From the NCBI RefSeq assembly GCF_009389715.1, contig NW_024067680.1:620001-684000 (forward strand): a stretch of DNA of 64,000 nt, in the 5' to 3' direction. A program made the translations under genes and the position numbers. Shown here one piece after another: positions 34,489-47,698 of this stretch. The stretch's first letter is position 1. Each line of letters opens with the position of its first letter. The notes beneath the pieces were generated by a model, which saw only the letters and a list, made by a program, of their open reading frames with translations, had not been told where the DNA came from and did not search any database. This stretch comes from Phoenix dactylifera (Eukaryota > Streptophyta > Magnoliopsida > Arecales > Arecaceae).

Positions 34489-37005
34489 TGTCACGCCCCG
34501 AATTCGGTTCATGACACGGCCGTGTTATTGCCAAATTAAGCGTACAATAACACGCAGCCACTTTAAAACTTTAATTACTAAAGAACTATATTCATGAAAG
34601 TCATTAAATATTTAGGTATTAAAATCCATACAAAGCTTCTAAAAACAATATCAACATTTAACATTTGTCTTTCCCATAACCCTGGAGCATGTTACGCTCC
34701 TTGTTCCTAGCATCTCCTATTCATCTGTAAAGACATAATTAACATGGTGTGAGCTATAAAGCCCAGTAAGTAAACAAGAATAATCTTATCGGATCAAGCA
34801 TAGTGTTTTGTATGCTAATGCAATATTTGAAGAACAAACAAATTTAATACAGAAAGCATTTTCTATAATCAAACCAGTAATCAAACTATGCAAGTCCATT
34901 CATGCAATTTCAAAAATATAGTTATGCATCATAATACTTTTGCCATATATGCATCATAAAAACTTTTGCCATTATTCCATACTTTGAAATTCATACTCTC
35001 AGATGGTAGTGTAGCTATGGCCGCTCTTATTCCCGCGGCAAGGCCTTTACCACTGCAGGGTCATCTTCCAGTTACTATTACCCACTGGCGGGGTCGTAAA
35101 GCCAAGTTATTTTTTTCCACTGGCTGGGGTCGTATGCCTAGTTACTGTTACCCACTGGCGGGGGTCGTACATAGCAATCTGAGAGTTCTTTAAAACATAT
35201 CATGCTTTTCATAAATCTTTTCTCATCGATACATTGGAAAGTGAATAATGGCATCATACTGAATAAAATTCATGATCATGCTGAAAACTTTATTTTTCTA
35301 TGCATCTTTCTATAACATCATAATCATGGGTACATAATATAATAATGATCATGATAGATGCTATTTATCCAAAATCATGTAATCATTTGCTAACACATGC
35401 TTGATCCTAATTTTATGAAAACATAAATAACCATATACAATTTCATAAACAAGTATTTGATTCAACCATAAGATTATATCAGGGTTACTTACCTTAGATT
35501 GCCCACCAACTTTAGATTTTGAGTGCCAATTCTTCAATTACCTAAAAACATCATTGAATTACCTGTCAATTTCATGTTCAACTTTATTTATCTACAATCT
35601 TTCTTAATTAACCATTTTTCAACTCATCTATAGGACTCAACTTCACCCTTAGGTCCCAAACCTGGTTCAATTTCTGATTTGGGTCTACTCAAATCATCAA
35701 TTTGGGTCTGACCCAATATCTGATTTTGGTCTAAACAATTTTTGATTCGAGTCTGACCCAAGTTTCTAGTTCAGGTCTGAGCCAATAGCATTTTGGTTCA
35801 GATCTGACCAGATTATTGGGCTCAGGCCAGAGCCTAGCCCGGTTTCGGGTTCCCAGAGCCAAATTTATTTGCAGCCCAACTCGAAATCAGGCCCAATTCG
35901 GCCCACCGAACTTTTCCTTCTTTTTTTTTCTTTTCTTTCTTCTTTTCCTTTTTCTTTCTTCTCTTCCCTTCCCGAACCTTCTCTTCCCTTCTTTCTTCTT
36001 CCCTTCCCGAGCTCCTCTTCCTCTTCTCCTCTTCTCCCATGAAACCAGGAGGCGAGCTCGGGAGGCGCTCGGAAGGCACTCGGGAGGAGGCCGGCCTGAA
36101 GCCGGTGGTGCTGCGGCCAACCGGCGGCACCGGCGGCGGCCGTGGTTCCACCTGCAGCAGCCACGGCCCAATCGGGAGCTCTCCTCCTCTACCTCCGACG
36201 GAGGAGATGGAGCATGGCCACCCGTTGCAGAGCAGCAGAACCGGCCGAAGCCGGTGGTGCACGACGACACCTGCGGTCGGCCCGACGGTGTTACGACGGC
36301 CACAACGGGAAGATCCCCCTTCGACTCGTCTGCTCCGACCACCTCTGGTCTAGATCAAGCCGGTTCCACCCATGGGAACCTGACTTGCACGAGCCGAGAA
36401 CCCTCCCCATGAATCGAGAGGTAGGTTCATCTTTGGATTTTTAGATCTAGGGTTTTAATGGAAAGGGGAAGCCACCATCGGATGAAGGAGAAAGGTCCTC
36501 GGCCAATTTCGGATCACAGCCGATCATTGCATAAACCTTTATCCTCCCTCCTCTTCATCTTCTTCCCACCCCTACTCCTCTGTTAATCATCTCCTAGCTA
36601 GAATAGATCTAACCTAATAGCATGTAGATCATGAATGGGGAATGAGTTAAGGGTTTACCTAGCTCCGAGGAGCTGTGAGGCGTTCCGGCGAGCTGTTGTG
36701 CTTGCTCCGGCAGCGCAGTGCGATGATGCGCTGGAGATTCTCCCTCCTCCGGCGCTACTGCTCTCGGTCCGGCTCCTTGCACAGAAGAAAGAAGGTGAGT
36801 AGGGACGTAAGAGGTGGTCGATGGAGTTCTTTGTGACTCCATGGGCTTTTGTAGCTCCTCATCCAGCTCGGAGGGGTGGGGGACCGCGGCTGTTAGGCAG
36901 TTTTAACTGCCTCAACAGCTGCCGTTCTCCACCACCTTATTCCCGAAATCACCAGATGGACCGCCGACTTTGGTCCATGCCGGTCCATCTGGTCCGGGGT
37001 TTACA
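34489..37005 (-). repeat. 3' LTR of the gypsy element (left copy)
   Basis: Begins TGTCACGCCCCGAATTCGG and ends GGGGTTTACA on the plus strand. Contains a short internal repeat of CCACTGGC-GGGGTCGTA (about 35080-35170) and a GC-rich block at 36040-36420 that is open in several frames by composition. Matches 41795-44312. Confidence 0.96.
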
Positions 37006-37018
37006 TTCTTCCCTCCTT
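37006..37018 (-). promoter_or_regulatory. polypurine tract of the gypsy element
   Basis: On the minus strand AAGGAGGGAAGAA lies directly next to the 3' LTR, where plus-strand DNA synthesis is primed. Confidence 0.85.
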
Positions 37019-37042
37019 AAAAAAAATTTCGTCCTCGAAATT

Positions 37043-40000
37043 TTACGTACCTGAGTCTACAAAAAGCTGTGGATACCTCATACGCATCTCGTCTTCGAGT
37101 TCCCAAGTTGCTTCCCTTTCAGAATGGTTACTCCACTGGACCTTCACATAGGAAATGGTGCGCCGTCTCAAAACTTGCTCCTTGTGATCAATGATGCGTA
37201 GAGGAAACTCTTCATAAGTCAGATCCTTTTCAACCAGTACTAGCTCATACTCTACTACATAACTGGGGTCTGCAATATACTTTCGTAATAGAGAAACATG
37301 AAAGACATTGTGTACACTCGATAGCTCTGGTGGTAAAGTTAATCTGTAAGCAACCTCTCCTACCTTGTTCAGAATTTCAAAGGGACCAATGTAGCGGGGA
37401 CTTAGCTTACTATGTCTTCCAAATCTCATAACTCCCTTCAAGGGGGATACTTTCAAGAAAACAAAGTCACCCTCCTGGAATTCCAATTCTCTTCTTCTTT
37501 TGTCTGCCCAACTCTTCTGTCTGTCCTGAGCTGCTCTGAGCCTTTCTCTGATCAATAAAATCTTCTCTCTGGTAACCTGCACTAACTCAGGACCCAACAA
37601 CTTTTTCTCTCCAACCTCATCCCAATGTACAGGAGATCTGCACTTTCTTCCATAAAGGGCTTCGTAAGGTGCCATCTGGATGCTAGAATGATAGCTGTTA
37701 TTATAAGCAAATTCTACCAGGGCTATATGATCATCCCAGCAACCTCCAAGATCAACAGCACATGACCTCAGCATATCCTCCAAAGTCTGAATCGTCCGCT
37801 CTGACTGACCATCAGTCTGAGGATGATAAGCAGTACTGAGCCTCAATTCAATTCCCATAGCATTCTGAAAGCTCCTCCAGAATCTAGATACAAATCGTGG
37901 GTCCCGATCAGATACAATACTAACCGGTATGCCATGTAGGCGCACAACTTCCTCAATATATCTCAGTGTCAGCTTTTCAAGAGGAGTGCCAACCCTAAAA
38001 GGTAAGAAGTGAGCTGACTTTGTGAGACGATCAACAATCACCCACACTGCATCATTCTTCTTAACTGTCTTGGGAAGTCCAATAACAAAATCCATAGTGA
38101 TATGTTCCCACTTCCATTTTGGTATCTCCAATGGTTCCAACAAACCTGCAGGCCTTTGATGTTCGGCTTTCACCTGTTGACACACCAAGCATCGAGCCAC
38201 AAAATCGGCTATTTCTCTTTTCATGCCACTCCACCAAAAATGCTCCCTCAGATCTCTGTACATTTTTGTGCTACCTGGATGGATGGAGAAGCGGGACTGG
38301 TGAGCTTCCTCCATAATTTTTCTCTTCAATTCGATATGATCTGGTACACATAAACGGCTACCAAATCGAAGAGTACCATCCTGATGAGTACTGAGCTTGG
38401 GTCGCAACCCTATTTCTACATCTTCTCTAAGCTGACATAAATGAGCATCTGTCTGTTGGGCAACCTTAATTCTTTCAAGTAATGTTGGTTGCACCATCAA
38501 ACAAGCCAGCATACCCCCAATACTCATAGTAGTCTCCTTGATATTCATCTTATCGAGATCTCTTATAATCTATTTCTGAGTGGTGAGCAGAGCTGTGGTG
38601 CCTACTGTAGACTTTCTACTGAGAGCGTCAGCCACTACATTAGCCTTTCCTGGATGGTATTTAATACTTAGGTCATAATCTTTCAACAGTTCAAGCCATC
38701 TTCTTTGTCTCATGTTAAGCTCTTTCTGTGTAAATATATACTTCAAACTTTTATGATCAGTGAAGACTTCACATGGTTCTCCATACAAATAATGCCTCCA
38801 AATTTTCAGAGCAAAGACTACCGCTGCCAGTTCCAGATCATGTGTTGGATAGTTCTGCTCATAGGGCTTCAACTGTCTAGAGGCGTAAGCCACCACTTTT
38901 TTATTTTGCATTAGAACACAACCCAGTCCTTTCTTGGAGGCATCACTAAAGATGGTGAAACCTCCAGAACTAGGTAGGGTGAGGACAGGAGCAGATACTA
39001 ATTTCTGCTTCAACTCCTAAAAACTCGGCTCACACTCTCCGCTCCAATCGTACTTTGCTCGTTTCTGAGTCAAACGAGTCAACGGAATGGCTATCCGGGA
39101 AAATCCCTCCACAAACCTTCTGTAGTATCCAGCCAGACCTAAGAAGCTTCTGATCTCCGTCACATTAGTAGAACGAGGCCAGTTCACTACCGCTTCAATT
39201 TTCTTTGAGTCTACTGAAATTCCATTTCTGGAGATCACATGCCCAAGAAATGCAATGCTATCCAGCCAGAATTCACATTTGCTCAGCTTGGCATGTAACT
39301 TCTTTTCTTGCAAAGTTTGCAACACTAACCTCAAATGATGTTCATGCTCTTCCTTGCTCTTGGAATAAACCAGTATGTCATCAATAAATACAATAACAAA
39401 CTGATCCAGAAACTCCTTGAAGACCCTGTTCATCAGGTCCATAAAGGCAGCAGGAGCATTGGTTAATCCAAAAGGCATAACCAAAAATTCATAATGGCCA
39501 TACCTAGTCCGAAATGCTGTTTTAGGCACATCTTCTGTTTGAATTTTCAGTTGATGATACCCGGATCGCAAGTCTATCTTTGAGAACACTTGCGCCCCTT
39601 GCAACTGATCAAATAGGTCATCAATCCGAGGCAGTGGATACTTGTTCTTCACTATTACTTTATTCAACTCCCTATAGTCAATACACATCCTCATGCTCCC
39701 GTCCTTCTTCTTTACAAATAACACCGGAGCTCCCCATGGGGAAACACTAGGCCGAATGAACTTCTTCTCTAGAAGTTCTTGTAGCTGAGCTTTCAATTCT
39801 CTCAACTCTGCCGGAGCCATCCGATAAGGGGGCTTGGAGATGGGTCCAACCCCCGGTACAAGATCAATCTTAAAATCAATCTCCCGATCAGGGGGCAGTC
39901 CAGGTAGGTCATCAGGGAAAACATCAGGGTATTCTCCCACAATAGGAATATCATCTAGTCTTGTCTCAATTCGAGTATCTATGACATAGGCTAGATAGGC

Positions 40001-41524
40001 TTGACACCCTTTTCTTAATGCTTTGCGTGCACACATAGCAGAAACAATATGTAAAGAAGACTTACATTGCTTGGGTGCATCGCCTTGAAAGAAAAATTCC
40101 AGCTCCCCTGGTATATGGAACACTACTCTCTTTCTGAAGCAGTCTATATGAGCATGGTACTTGGACAGCCAATCCATTCCCAAGATGATGTCAAAATCTT
40201 GCATGTCTAGCTGTATTAAGTCTGCCACTAACTCCCTTTCTCCTAACTGAATTATGCACTTCTTGAAGATAATGTCAGCAATTACTGTTTTTTGTAGGGG
40301 TGTAGCAACATATAATGGCTCCACTAATTTCTCAGGTATGCAATATAAAGAGCTAGAGAATTTGATAGATACAAAAGAATGTGTAGAGCCAGAATCAAAT
40401 AATATAGATGTATCAACTGTATTGATGGGGATAGTACCTGTCACCACACTTTCGCTTGCACTGACATCCTGCTGAGTCAATGCAAAGACCCGAGCAGTCC
40501 CCTTCTGCTTCTGATCCCCTGATCCAATAGGCCTAGGGTCATTCTTCTTTTGCTGACAATCACGTGCAATATGCCCAATCTGACCATAGTTAAAGCAGGC
40601 TCCCATCTTTTTAAGGCAAAGTCCACCATGTGGCTTGCCACAGAAATTGCAGGCCCCAAATTTGTTCTTTTTGTTTGCATTTTCTCCAAAATTTCTTGGC
40701 CTTGCACTCTGATCCCCAGTTGTCCTGGACCTCTTCAGATCACCTCTTTCTTTCTCTGACCTCTTCAGATCTGCTTCTACTTTCAGTGCTCTCTCCAGGA
40801 CATCTCCATAACTGGTGAAGATCAGGACTGACAATCGGGATAGAATCTTATCCCTCAAGCCCTGCTCGAACCTGTTAGCCTTGCTCTCTTCAGCCTCCGT
40901 AAATTGGGGACAGAACCGACCCAGTTCATTGAACTTGTTGGCATATTCAAGCACGGTCATATTATCTTTCTACCTCAAAGATAAGAATTCATTTTCCTTA
41001 GTCCTTCTTAGCGACTTAGGAAAATATTGTTCATAGAACATTTTCTTGAATTCATTCTAAGTTGGCATATTGTCATCATTTCCAATTGCAGCTTTCATGG
41101 TTGTCCACCAAAACTTTGCATTTCCTCTCATCATTGGAATAGCCAACCTAACCTTGACATCTTCAGGAAACTGCAGAGCATCATACATCTCTTCTATTCC
41201 CCGAATCCATGTCTCAGCAGCCAACGGATCGGCTCAACCATCAAACATAGGGGGATTCAACCTCCGGAACCGTTCATAGTAGGAGTCCATAAACTGTGCA
41301 GGTCGGACAACGGCCTGCACTTGCTGTTGCATCAATTGTTGCATCTGCTGTTGCTGTTGAAGAAGCTGAGCCATAACTTGGCATACCCCAGTAAGATCCG
41401 TTTGGGTGGCTACAGCGTTTGGAGCTGGCCCGGCTGGCATGTTGGTACCTCCTTGGGATAATGCTTTCACCCCTTTTCTTTTATAGTTTGCCAATACTTC
41501 ATTCTCACTATCACTCATCGTCAC
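37043..41524 (-). pseudogene. gypsy gag-pol polyprotein with five in-frame stops
   Basis: One continuous reading frame from 41524 down to 37043, interrupted by TGA (41234-41236) and TAG at 41057-41059, 40970-40972, 39017-39019 and 38570-38572. Order: Gln-rich gag N-terminus, gag core, zinc knuckle ([14 protein letters not shown], where the second Cys of CX2CX4HX4C is Tyr), protease ([10 protein letters not shown]), RT ([13 protein letters not shown] in the catalytic box), RNase H ([10 protein letters not shown] to [13 protein letters not shown]), integrase with its HHCC region (CLVCQQVK) and acidic catalytic residues in MDFVIGLP, VSDRDPRF and SERTIQ, and a chromodomain-like end (VKVQWSNHSEREATWELE). 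All stops fit single transitions of Trp or Gln codons, the usual footprint of cytosine deamination in methylated DNA. Confidence 0.94.
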
Positions 41525-41570
41525 CTATCAAAATATAGTATTAATCATCATTCATTTCATCATATTATAT

Positions 41571-41623
41571 GTATTTAAATATATATATATATAAATTTTC
41601 TTTTATTATTATTATTATTTATA

Positions 41624-41661
<38 letters not shown>

Positions 41662-41673
41662 TATATATATATA
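41571..41673. repeat. AT/ATT/AAT microsatellite within the gypsy leader
   Basis: Runs of TA, TTA and then TAA units between the gag start and the primer binding site. The TTA and TAA runs are complementary to each other and could fold back. Confidence 0.9.
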
Positions 41674-41777
41674 CATCATTATTGTTCTTACTGTGACTCC
41701 AATTATATGAAAGCTAACTTAGCTACCCATTCCCATGATTAATTTTAAAGTTTTTTTAAATCATGGTTAAACTTATT

Positions 41778-41789
41778 GCTCTGATACCA
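41778..41789 (-). promoter_or_regulatory. primer binding site (initiator Met tRNA)
   Basis: The minus strand reads TGGTATCAGAGC five bases inside the 5' LTR, complementary to the 3' end of plant initiator methionine tRNA, the usual primer for this class. Confidence 0.93.
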
Positions 41790-41794
41790 CTAAA

Positions 41795-44312
41795 TGTCAC
41801 GCCCCGAATTCGGTTCATGACACGGCCATGTTATTGCCAAATTAAGCGTACAATAACACGCAGCCACTTTAAAACTTCAATTACTAAAGAACTATATTCA
41901 TGAAAGTCATTAAATGTTCAGGTATTAAAATCCATACAAAGCTTCTAAAAACAATATCAATATTTAACATTTGTCTTTCCCATAACCCTGGAGCATGTTA
42001 CGCTCCTTGTTCTTAGCATCTCCTATTCATCTGTAAAGACATAATTAAAATGGTGTGAGCTATAAAGCCCAGTAAGTAAACAAGAATAATCTTATCGGAT
42101 CAAGCATAGTGTTTTGTATGCTAACACAATATTTGAAGAATAAACAAATTTAATACAGAAAGCATTTTCTATAATCAAACCAGTAATCAAACTATGCAAG
42201 TCCATTCATGCAATTTCATAAATATGGTTATGCATCATAATACTTTTGCCATATATGCATCATAAAAACTTTTGCCATTATTCCATACTTTGAAATTCAT
42301 ACTCTCAGATGGTAGTGTAGCTATGGCCGCTCTTATTCCCACGGCAAGGCCTTTACCACTGCAGGGTCATCTTCCAGTTACTATTACCCACTGGCGGGGG
42401 TCGTAAAGCCAAGTTATTTTTTTCCACTGGCTGGGGTCGTATGCCTAGTTACTGTTACCCACTGGCGGGGGTCGTACATAGCAATCTGAGAGTTCTTTAA
42501 AACATATCATGCTTTTCATAAATCTTTTCTCATCGATACATTGGAAAGTGAATAATGGCATCATACTGAATAAAATTCATGATCATGCTGAAAACTTTAT
42601 TTTTCTATGCATCTTTCTATAACATCATAATCATGGGTACATAATATAATAATGATCATGATAGATGCTATTTATCCAAAATCATGTAATCATTTGCTAA
42701 CACATGCTTGATCCTAATTTTATGAAAACATAAATAACCATATACAATTTCATAAACAAGTATTTGATTCAACCATAAGATTATATCAGGGTTACTTACC
42801 TTAGATTGCCTACCAACTTTAAATTTTGAGTGCCAATTCTTCAATTACCTAAAAACATCATTGAATTACCTGTCAATTTCACGTTCAACTTTATTTATCT
42901 ACAATCTTTCTTAATTAACCATTTTTCAACTCATCTATAGGACTCAACTTCACCCTTAGGTCCCAAACCTGGTTCAATTTCTGATTTGGGTCTACTCAAA
43001 TCATCAATTTGGGTCGACCCAATGTCTGATTTTGGTCTAAACAATTTTTGATTCGAGTCTGACCCAAGTTTCCGGTTCAGGTCTGAGCCAATAGCATTTT
43101 GGTTCAGATCTGACCAGATTATTGGGCTCAGGCCAGAGCCTAGCCCGGTTTCGGGTTCCCAGAGCCAAATTTATTTGCAGCCCAACCCGAAATCAGGCCC
43201 AATTCGGCCCACCGAACTTTTCCTTCTTTTTTTTTTCCTTTTCTTTCTTCTTTTCCTTTTTCTTTCTTCTCTTCCCTTCCCGAACCTTCTCTTCCTTTCT
43301 TTCTTCTTCCCTTCCCGAGCTCCTCTTCCTCTTCTCCTCTTCTCCCATGAAACCAGGAGGCGAGCTCGGGAGGCGCCCGGAAGGCACTCGGGAGGAGGCC
43401 GGCCCGAAGCCGGCGGTGCTGCGGCCAACCGGCGGCACCGGCGGCGGCCGTGGTTCCACCTGCAGCAGCCACGGCCCAACCGGGAGCTCTCCTCCTCCAC
43501 CTCCGACGGAGGAGATGGAGCACGGCCACCCGTCGTGGAGCGGCAGAACCGGCCGAAGCCGGTGGTGCACGACGACACCTGCGGTCGGCCCGACGGTGTC
43601 ACGACGGCCACAACGGGAAGATCCCCCTTCGACTCGTCTGCTCCGACCACCTCCGGTCTAGATCAAGCCGGTTCCACCCATGGGAACCTGACTTGCACGA
43701 GCCGAGAACCCTCCCCATGAATCGAGAGGTAGGTTCATCTTTGGATTTTTAGATCTAGGGTTTTAATGGAAAGGGGAAGCCACCATCGGATGAAGGAGAA
43801 AGGTCCTCGGCCAATGTCGGATCACAGCCGATCATTGCATAAACCTTTATCCTCCCTCCTCTTCATCTTCTTCCCACCCCTATTCCTCTGTTAATCATCT
43901 CCTAGCTAGAATAGATCTAACCTAATAGCATGTAGATCATGAATGGGGAATGAGTTAAGGGTTTACCTAGCTCCGAGGAGCTGTGAGGCGTTCCGGTGAG
44001 CTGCTGTGCTTGCTCCGGCAGCGCAGTGCGATGACGCGCTGGAGATTCTCCCTCCTCCGGCGCTACTGCTCTCGGTCCGGCTCCTTGCACAGAAGAAAGA
44101 AGGTGAGTAGGGAGGTAAGATGTGGTTGATGGAGTTCTTTGTGACTCCATGGGCTTTTGTAGCTCCTCATCCAGCTCGGAGGGGTGGAGACCGCGGCTGT
44201 TAGGCAGTTTTAACTGCCTCAACAACTGCCGTTCTCCACCGCCTTATTCCCGAAATCACCAGATGGACCGCCGACTTTGGTCCATGCCGGTCCATCTGGT
44301 CCGGGGTTTACA
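41795..44312 (-). repeat. 5' LTR of the gypsy element (right copy)
   Basis: Same ends and internal layout as the left LTR, with scattered transitions and a few one-base gaps. The 5' LTR would supply the element's promoter, directing transcription toward lower coordinates. Confidence 0.96.
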
Positions 44313-44317
44313 GCTTT
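44313..44317. repeat. target-site duplication, right copy
   Basis: GCTTT, identical to 34484-34488. Confidence 0.95.
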
Positions 44318-46486
44318 TGTGGCTGGTTTAAATACTGTTCCAAATCTTCTTCAGAACTCACTTACTAGATGTAATTAGTGGATCATGTATCATTGTCGTG
44401 CCGATCATCTCTATCATTTTGGCTAGTCATTCAGTGATATTGTGGATCCTCATGAGGTTGCCATTAGACTCCTCCATCTTAATGCTGTTGTCCTCTTTAA
44501 TTAAGATGACAGTTATATATGATCATCTTGTAGAAATTCCTTGTATGATGCAAGATGGCATAATGTCACTAGTTTAGTATTGAACTAATGCCTAAAAGAA
44601 TACATTGGGGTCGAGGATGAAGCAGAAGAGGGTAAAGTAGTGGTCGAAACTGCTTGATTAGGAATTTAGCGTGTTCGAAAGAGAGGAGGGTGCTGGGTGT
44701 GGGGGTGGATGGAGGTAACTAAAAGAAGTGGATGGTGGCGGTAGCGGAGGAGGCAGTAGCAGCAAAAATGAACAAGGCGGAGGACATGGTTAAAGGAGGC
44801 TAGGATATATTTTATATAAAAAAGGAGAGTTCTTTTTCTAACCCATGTTGATCCTTTGGTTTAAAGTTCCATTGTATCATGGGTATTTCGATCCTAAAAC
44901 ATTTTAAGAATGTCATGTGATAGGTGCATGATACAATTCTTGCAGACCATGTTAATAAAGATGAATGGAAGGATGATATTGAGCCAACCAAGTAACTTGA
45001 GGGATCCATTTAAATTTTTTTAAACTAAATGACGTATGAATAGAACGAGAGTTAAATCAAGGGATAAAAGTACAATTTTCTAAATATTTAAATCAAAATA
45101 AGGAAATTTTTTACCATGAAAAAAAGATAGATAATTTGGATTCATGCATTATAAAGGCTATAGACCTCTAAAATAAGTAATCATTGACTTCTAGGTATTT
45201 TAAATATCATAGATCATGATTAAAAATATTGACTTTCACTTTGAAAGAACTACACAAAAAAGAAATGTTTACATAAATAGATATATACAAAGATATGGAA
45301 ACACATACATATATCTATAAGTTGTGAATAAGTGAATAAGCATGTAACTAAGTCTACAAAATTTGTTGTATACCAGCTCAAAAGCAAAATATGTTAGTTA
45401 GAAGATTTTACTTTGATAAATTGAAGTATGTATTTGCAGGGATGGGTTCTTTTTATTGGACAAGCAAAAAAAAAAGAAAAGTAATTCACACTATTTTAAA
45501 TTATCATATATATATATATATAGATATAATTTTAATTGTGAGAAAATAATTTATTCGGAACAAAAAAAAAAATCTAGGATCGCATAAAACAGAACAGAAT
45601 AAAGCACACCCATGTTTCATTCTCTCTCTCTACCCCTTGAAGCCTCTGGCCTTTTTCTTGCTTCACTTACTAAACTATAGAGCGATCCCGCAAGAAGCAT
45701 GTAAAGGCCTCTCCTAACCATCATCACCCACTAAATACCTTCCACCCTCTCCAAATAAAAAATCACCTGCTTTTAGTTAATTCTAGTCTCATCTTTCAGC
45801 TGTAAAGCATGGTTATGCAAAGTATTTCTTCTGTAACAACATATGGCTAATGATTCCAATCATCTGCCTCCTAAATCACATGCGCGCAGCACTCCCTTCT
45901 TTGCCATGAAATTAGTCAACTGCAAAATAATGCATCTTACACTCAGACCTCATGCAAACCCTAGCTGAGAACACTTTGCTAACATCGTTTTTTATCACTC
46001 GTATACATGTCTTTGATAATCCATGACAATATTTATGGAAGACACTCTCATAGCCACTATTTAAGAAGTTTCCAATATCACTAAATAGATTATAAAATCT
46101 AAAGAACACATGCAGATCATGCCACAAATAATATACTCGAAGTTAACTAGTTATGAAGTGCACTCCATTCATTCAATTCCAAACTACGATTCCAGTACGT
46201 TTCATTCACTTAATTCACAGTATAGCTAGAGCTGTATATATCTTACATGCACAATCAAGTCTACGAAAGGAAACTCTGATCGTTCGCTAACGCACATCCT
46301 CCCCATCCCAAGAAGAAATTTCGTAATTTAGAGCTCACATATTGCAAAGCATCACAAGCTTCTTTGCCACCACCACTTTGGCACTCCCAAGGCATCCTAT
46401 GCTCATTTCAGTGCCAAAAGAATCATAAGTTCATAACATGGAGGATGTGGAGATGGTTTCAGATGAGCCTAGAATACATGAGAACC
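44318..46486. other. intergenic, no gene seen
   Basis: AT-rich with a G-rich patch at 44600-44790. No recognisable domain. The part next to 46487 should hold the 3' end of the wound-induced gene. Confidence 0.45.
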
Positions 46487-46732
46487 TCAGTTAGGTCCCC
46501 AGCAACTCAAATAGAAAACCATCCTAAATGACTCCTCGGCAGCCATAGCCTTCATTTTTTTAGGCACGCATTTCTTGTCTGGGCTGCCGTCAGTGTTTGG
46601 GAGGAGTCTTACTTGTGCTGTCGACGACCAACCCCTCTCGAAGGCTGAGGAGCTTGGCATGACCACTTGATCTTTGAGTTCAAGAGCAGCCCCCAGAGCC
46701 ACAGCTATGCATGCCTTATTAGCAAGCCTCAT
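46487..46732 (-). CDS. wound-induced protein, DUF3774 family
   Basis: A single exon of 81 residues. The last 15 residues (ESFRMVFYLSCWGPN) match the family's hallmark C-terminus, with its near-invariant YLSCWGPN end. The N-terminal segment ACIAVALGAALELKDQ also fits the family's opening hydrophobic stretch and LKDQ motif. Family members are small proteins induced by wounding or stress in plants, of unknown biochemical role; some act in immunity. I chose the ATG at 46732; the frame stays open further upstream but has no other ATG near. A TATA-like box lies about 100 bases upstream. Confidence 0.87.
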   Translation of the reverse strand: MRLANKACIAVALGAALELKDQVVMPSSSAFERGWSSTAQVRLLPNTDGSPDKKCVPKKMKAMAAEESFRMVFYLSCWGPN

Positions 46733-46827
46733 CTTTCCAGAAAGATTTAGGAAGAGCAAAGACAATGTTGGATATGAAGGTTAGCAGAACGTTGGCTGAT
46801 AAGGGACTTTACCAGGTTACGGTTTAG

Positions 46828-46836
46828 TATATATAT
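46828..46836 (-). promoter_or_regulatory. TATA box of the wound-induced gene
   Basis: The run TATATATAT lies 96-104 bases before the ATG on the coding strand, at a usual plant distance allowing a leader of about 70 bases. Confidence 0.6.
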
Positions 46837-47646
46837 GCTAAATAGGGCTTCAAGTGGGCAAAGGAGGTTGAAAGAGAGGGTGTGGTCCTACGGCCCCGAG
46901 TGCCAGTGGTTTCTCCAAGGGAAAACCAGTAGCAATTAATAGACCCATTGGTTCATTTATCCAGTGAAGGAAGGATGGGATCAGTCGCTTTCTGTCTTGT
47001 TTGTTCTATGGGTGGCCGCCCTTATTTTATCTCTCTCTGTTCTCTTTTATGGAGTAGAAGTACTGAAACCTAGATTGCAAATGGGTCTGCATGCATTGTT
47101 TCGTCTTGCTCTATATTTGTCTCATCTCTCTTGGTCCCCCTCTTTTGGAACCTTTGGGCCATTCTCACCTGCACATCATGATGTGTGATTGAGACACCTG
47201 AAAACTCCTCCAAGGAGAGATGGAGAAAGGAGGCTAGAAAACCAGGCGCTGAAGGCAGTTTGGTTGCCCGCCCATAGGTTTTGTGAGCGCGGATGATGGT
47301 CAAAATATATATTTCGGGCAAAGTTTGCCATACGGTCTGTAGCCACACTGGCACAGTATCGATACGGTATGAAATTTTTTTGATGTACCGAATGTCGATA
47401 CGCCACTTATATTGGATACCGATATGATACGATATGCTCCATACCATTTAGTTCGGGCTAGTATAGTATATCATGATTTTAACCTTTGTACAATACCAAG
47501 AAATTAATAAGAATTTCGATATTATTTATGTGTTGCAAGAGAACCAGCTGGTTATGATTTTACAACTATAGGTCATTAATTAGCTATGCTCTAGAAAGTA
47601 AGGGATGCCCTTAGAATGTGGTTTCCTAAAATCTCTATTAGATGTT

Positions 47647-47647
<1 letters not shown>
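46837..47647. other. intergenic, degenerate repeat
   Basis: No gene. 47330-47480 is dense in CGATACGGTAT/GATACC words, like 20600-20760, and is probably a dispersed repeat. Confidence 0.4.
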
Positions 47648-47688
<41 letters not shown>

Positions 47689-47698
47689 GATACATATA
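47648..47698. repeat. (AC)n/(AT)n microsatellite
   Basis: About 12 AC units followed by AT units. Confidence 0.95.

Larger units (their letters stand above)
34489..44312 (-). mobile_element. full-length Ty3/gypsy LTR retrotransposon, Tekay/Del chromovirus type
   Basis: A 9824-bp element with two LTRs of 2517 and 2518 bp, each TG...CA, flanked by the 5-bp duplication GCTTT. The coding strand is minus, so the right LTR is the 5' LTR. The initiator-Met primer site, gag, protease, RT, RNase H, integrase and a chromodomain-like tail, then a polypurine tract, follow in the standard gypsy order. Large LTRs plus a chromodomain-like integrase tail match the Tekay/Del lineage. The two LTRs differ by occasional substitutions: five transitions in the first 175 bases I compared. 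Five in-frame stops make it defective. Confidence 0.96.

Noticed and set aside
35816..36444. Several overlapping open frames of 100-200 codons, repeated at 43122-43752
   Set aside because: They lie inside the two LTR copies in a GC-rich block that lacks stops by composition, on both strands. No family was recognised.
46733..46765. Eleven-codon upstream extension of the wound-induced protein
   Set aside because: The extension would start at TTG; the first ATG is at 46732 and matches the family's usual start.
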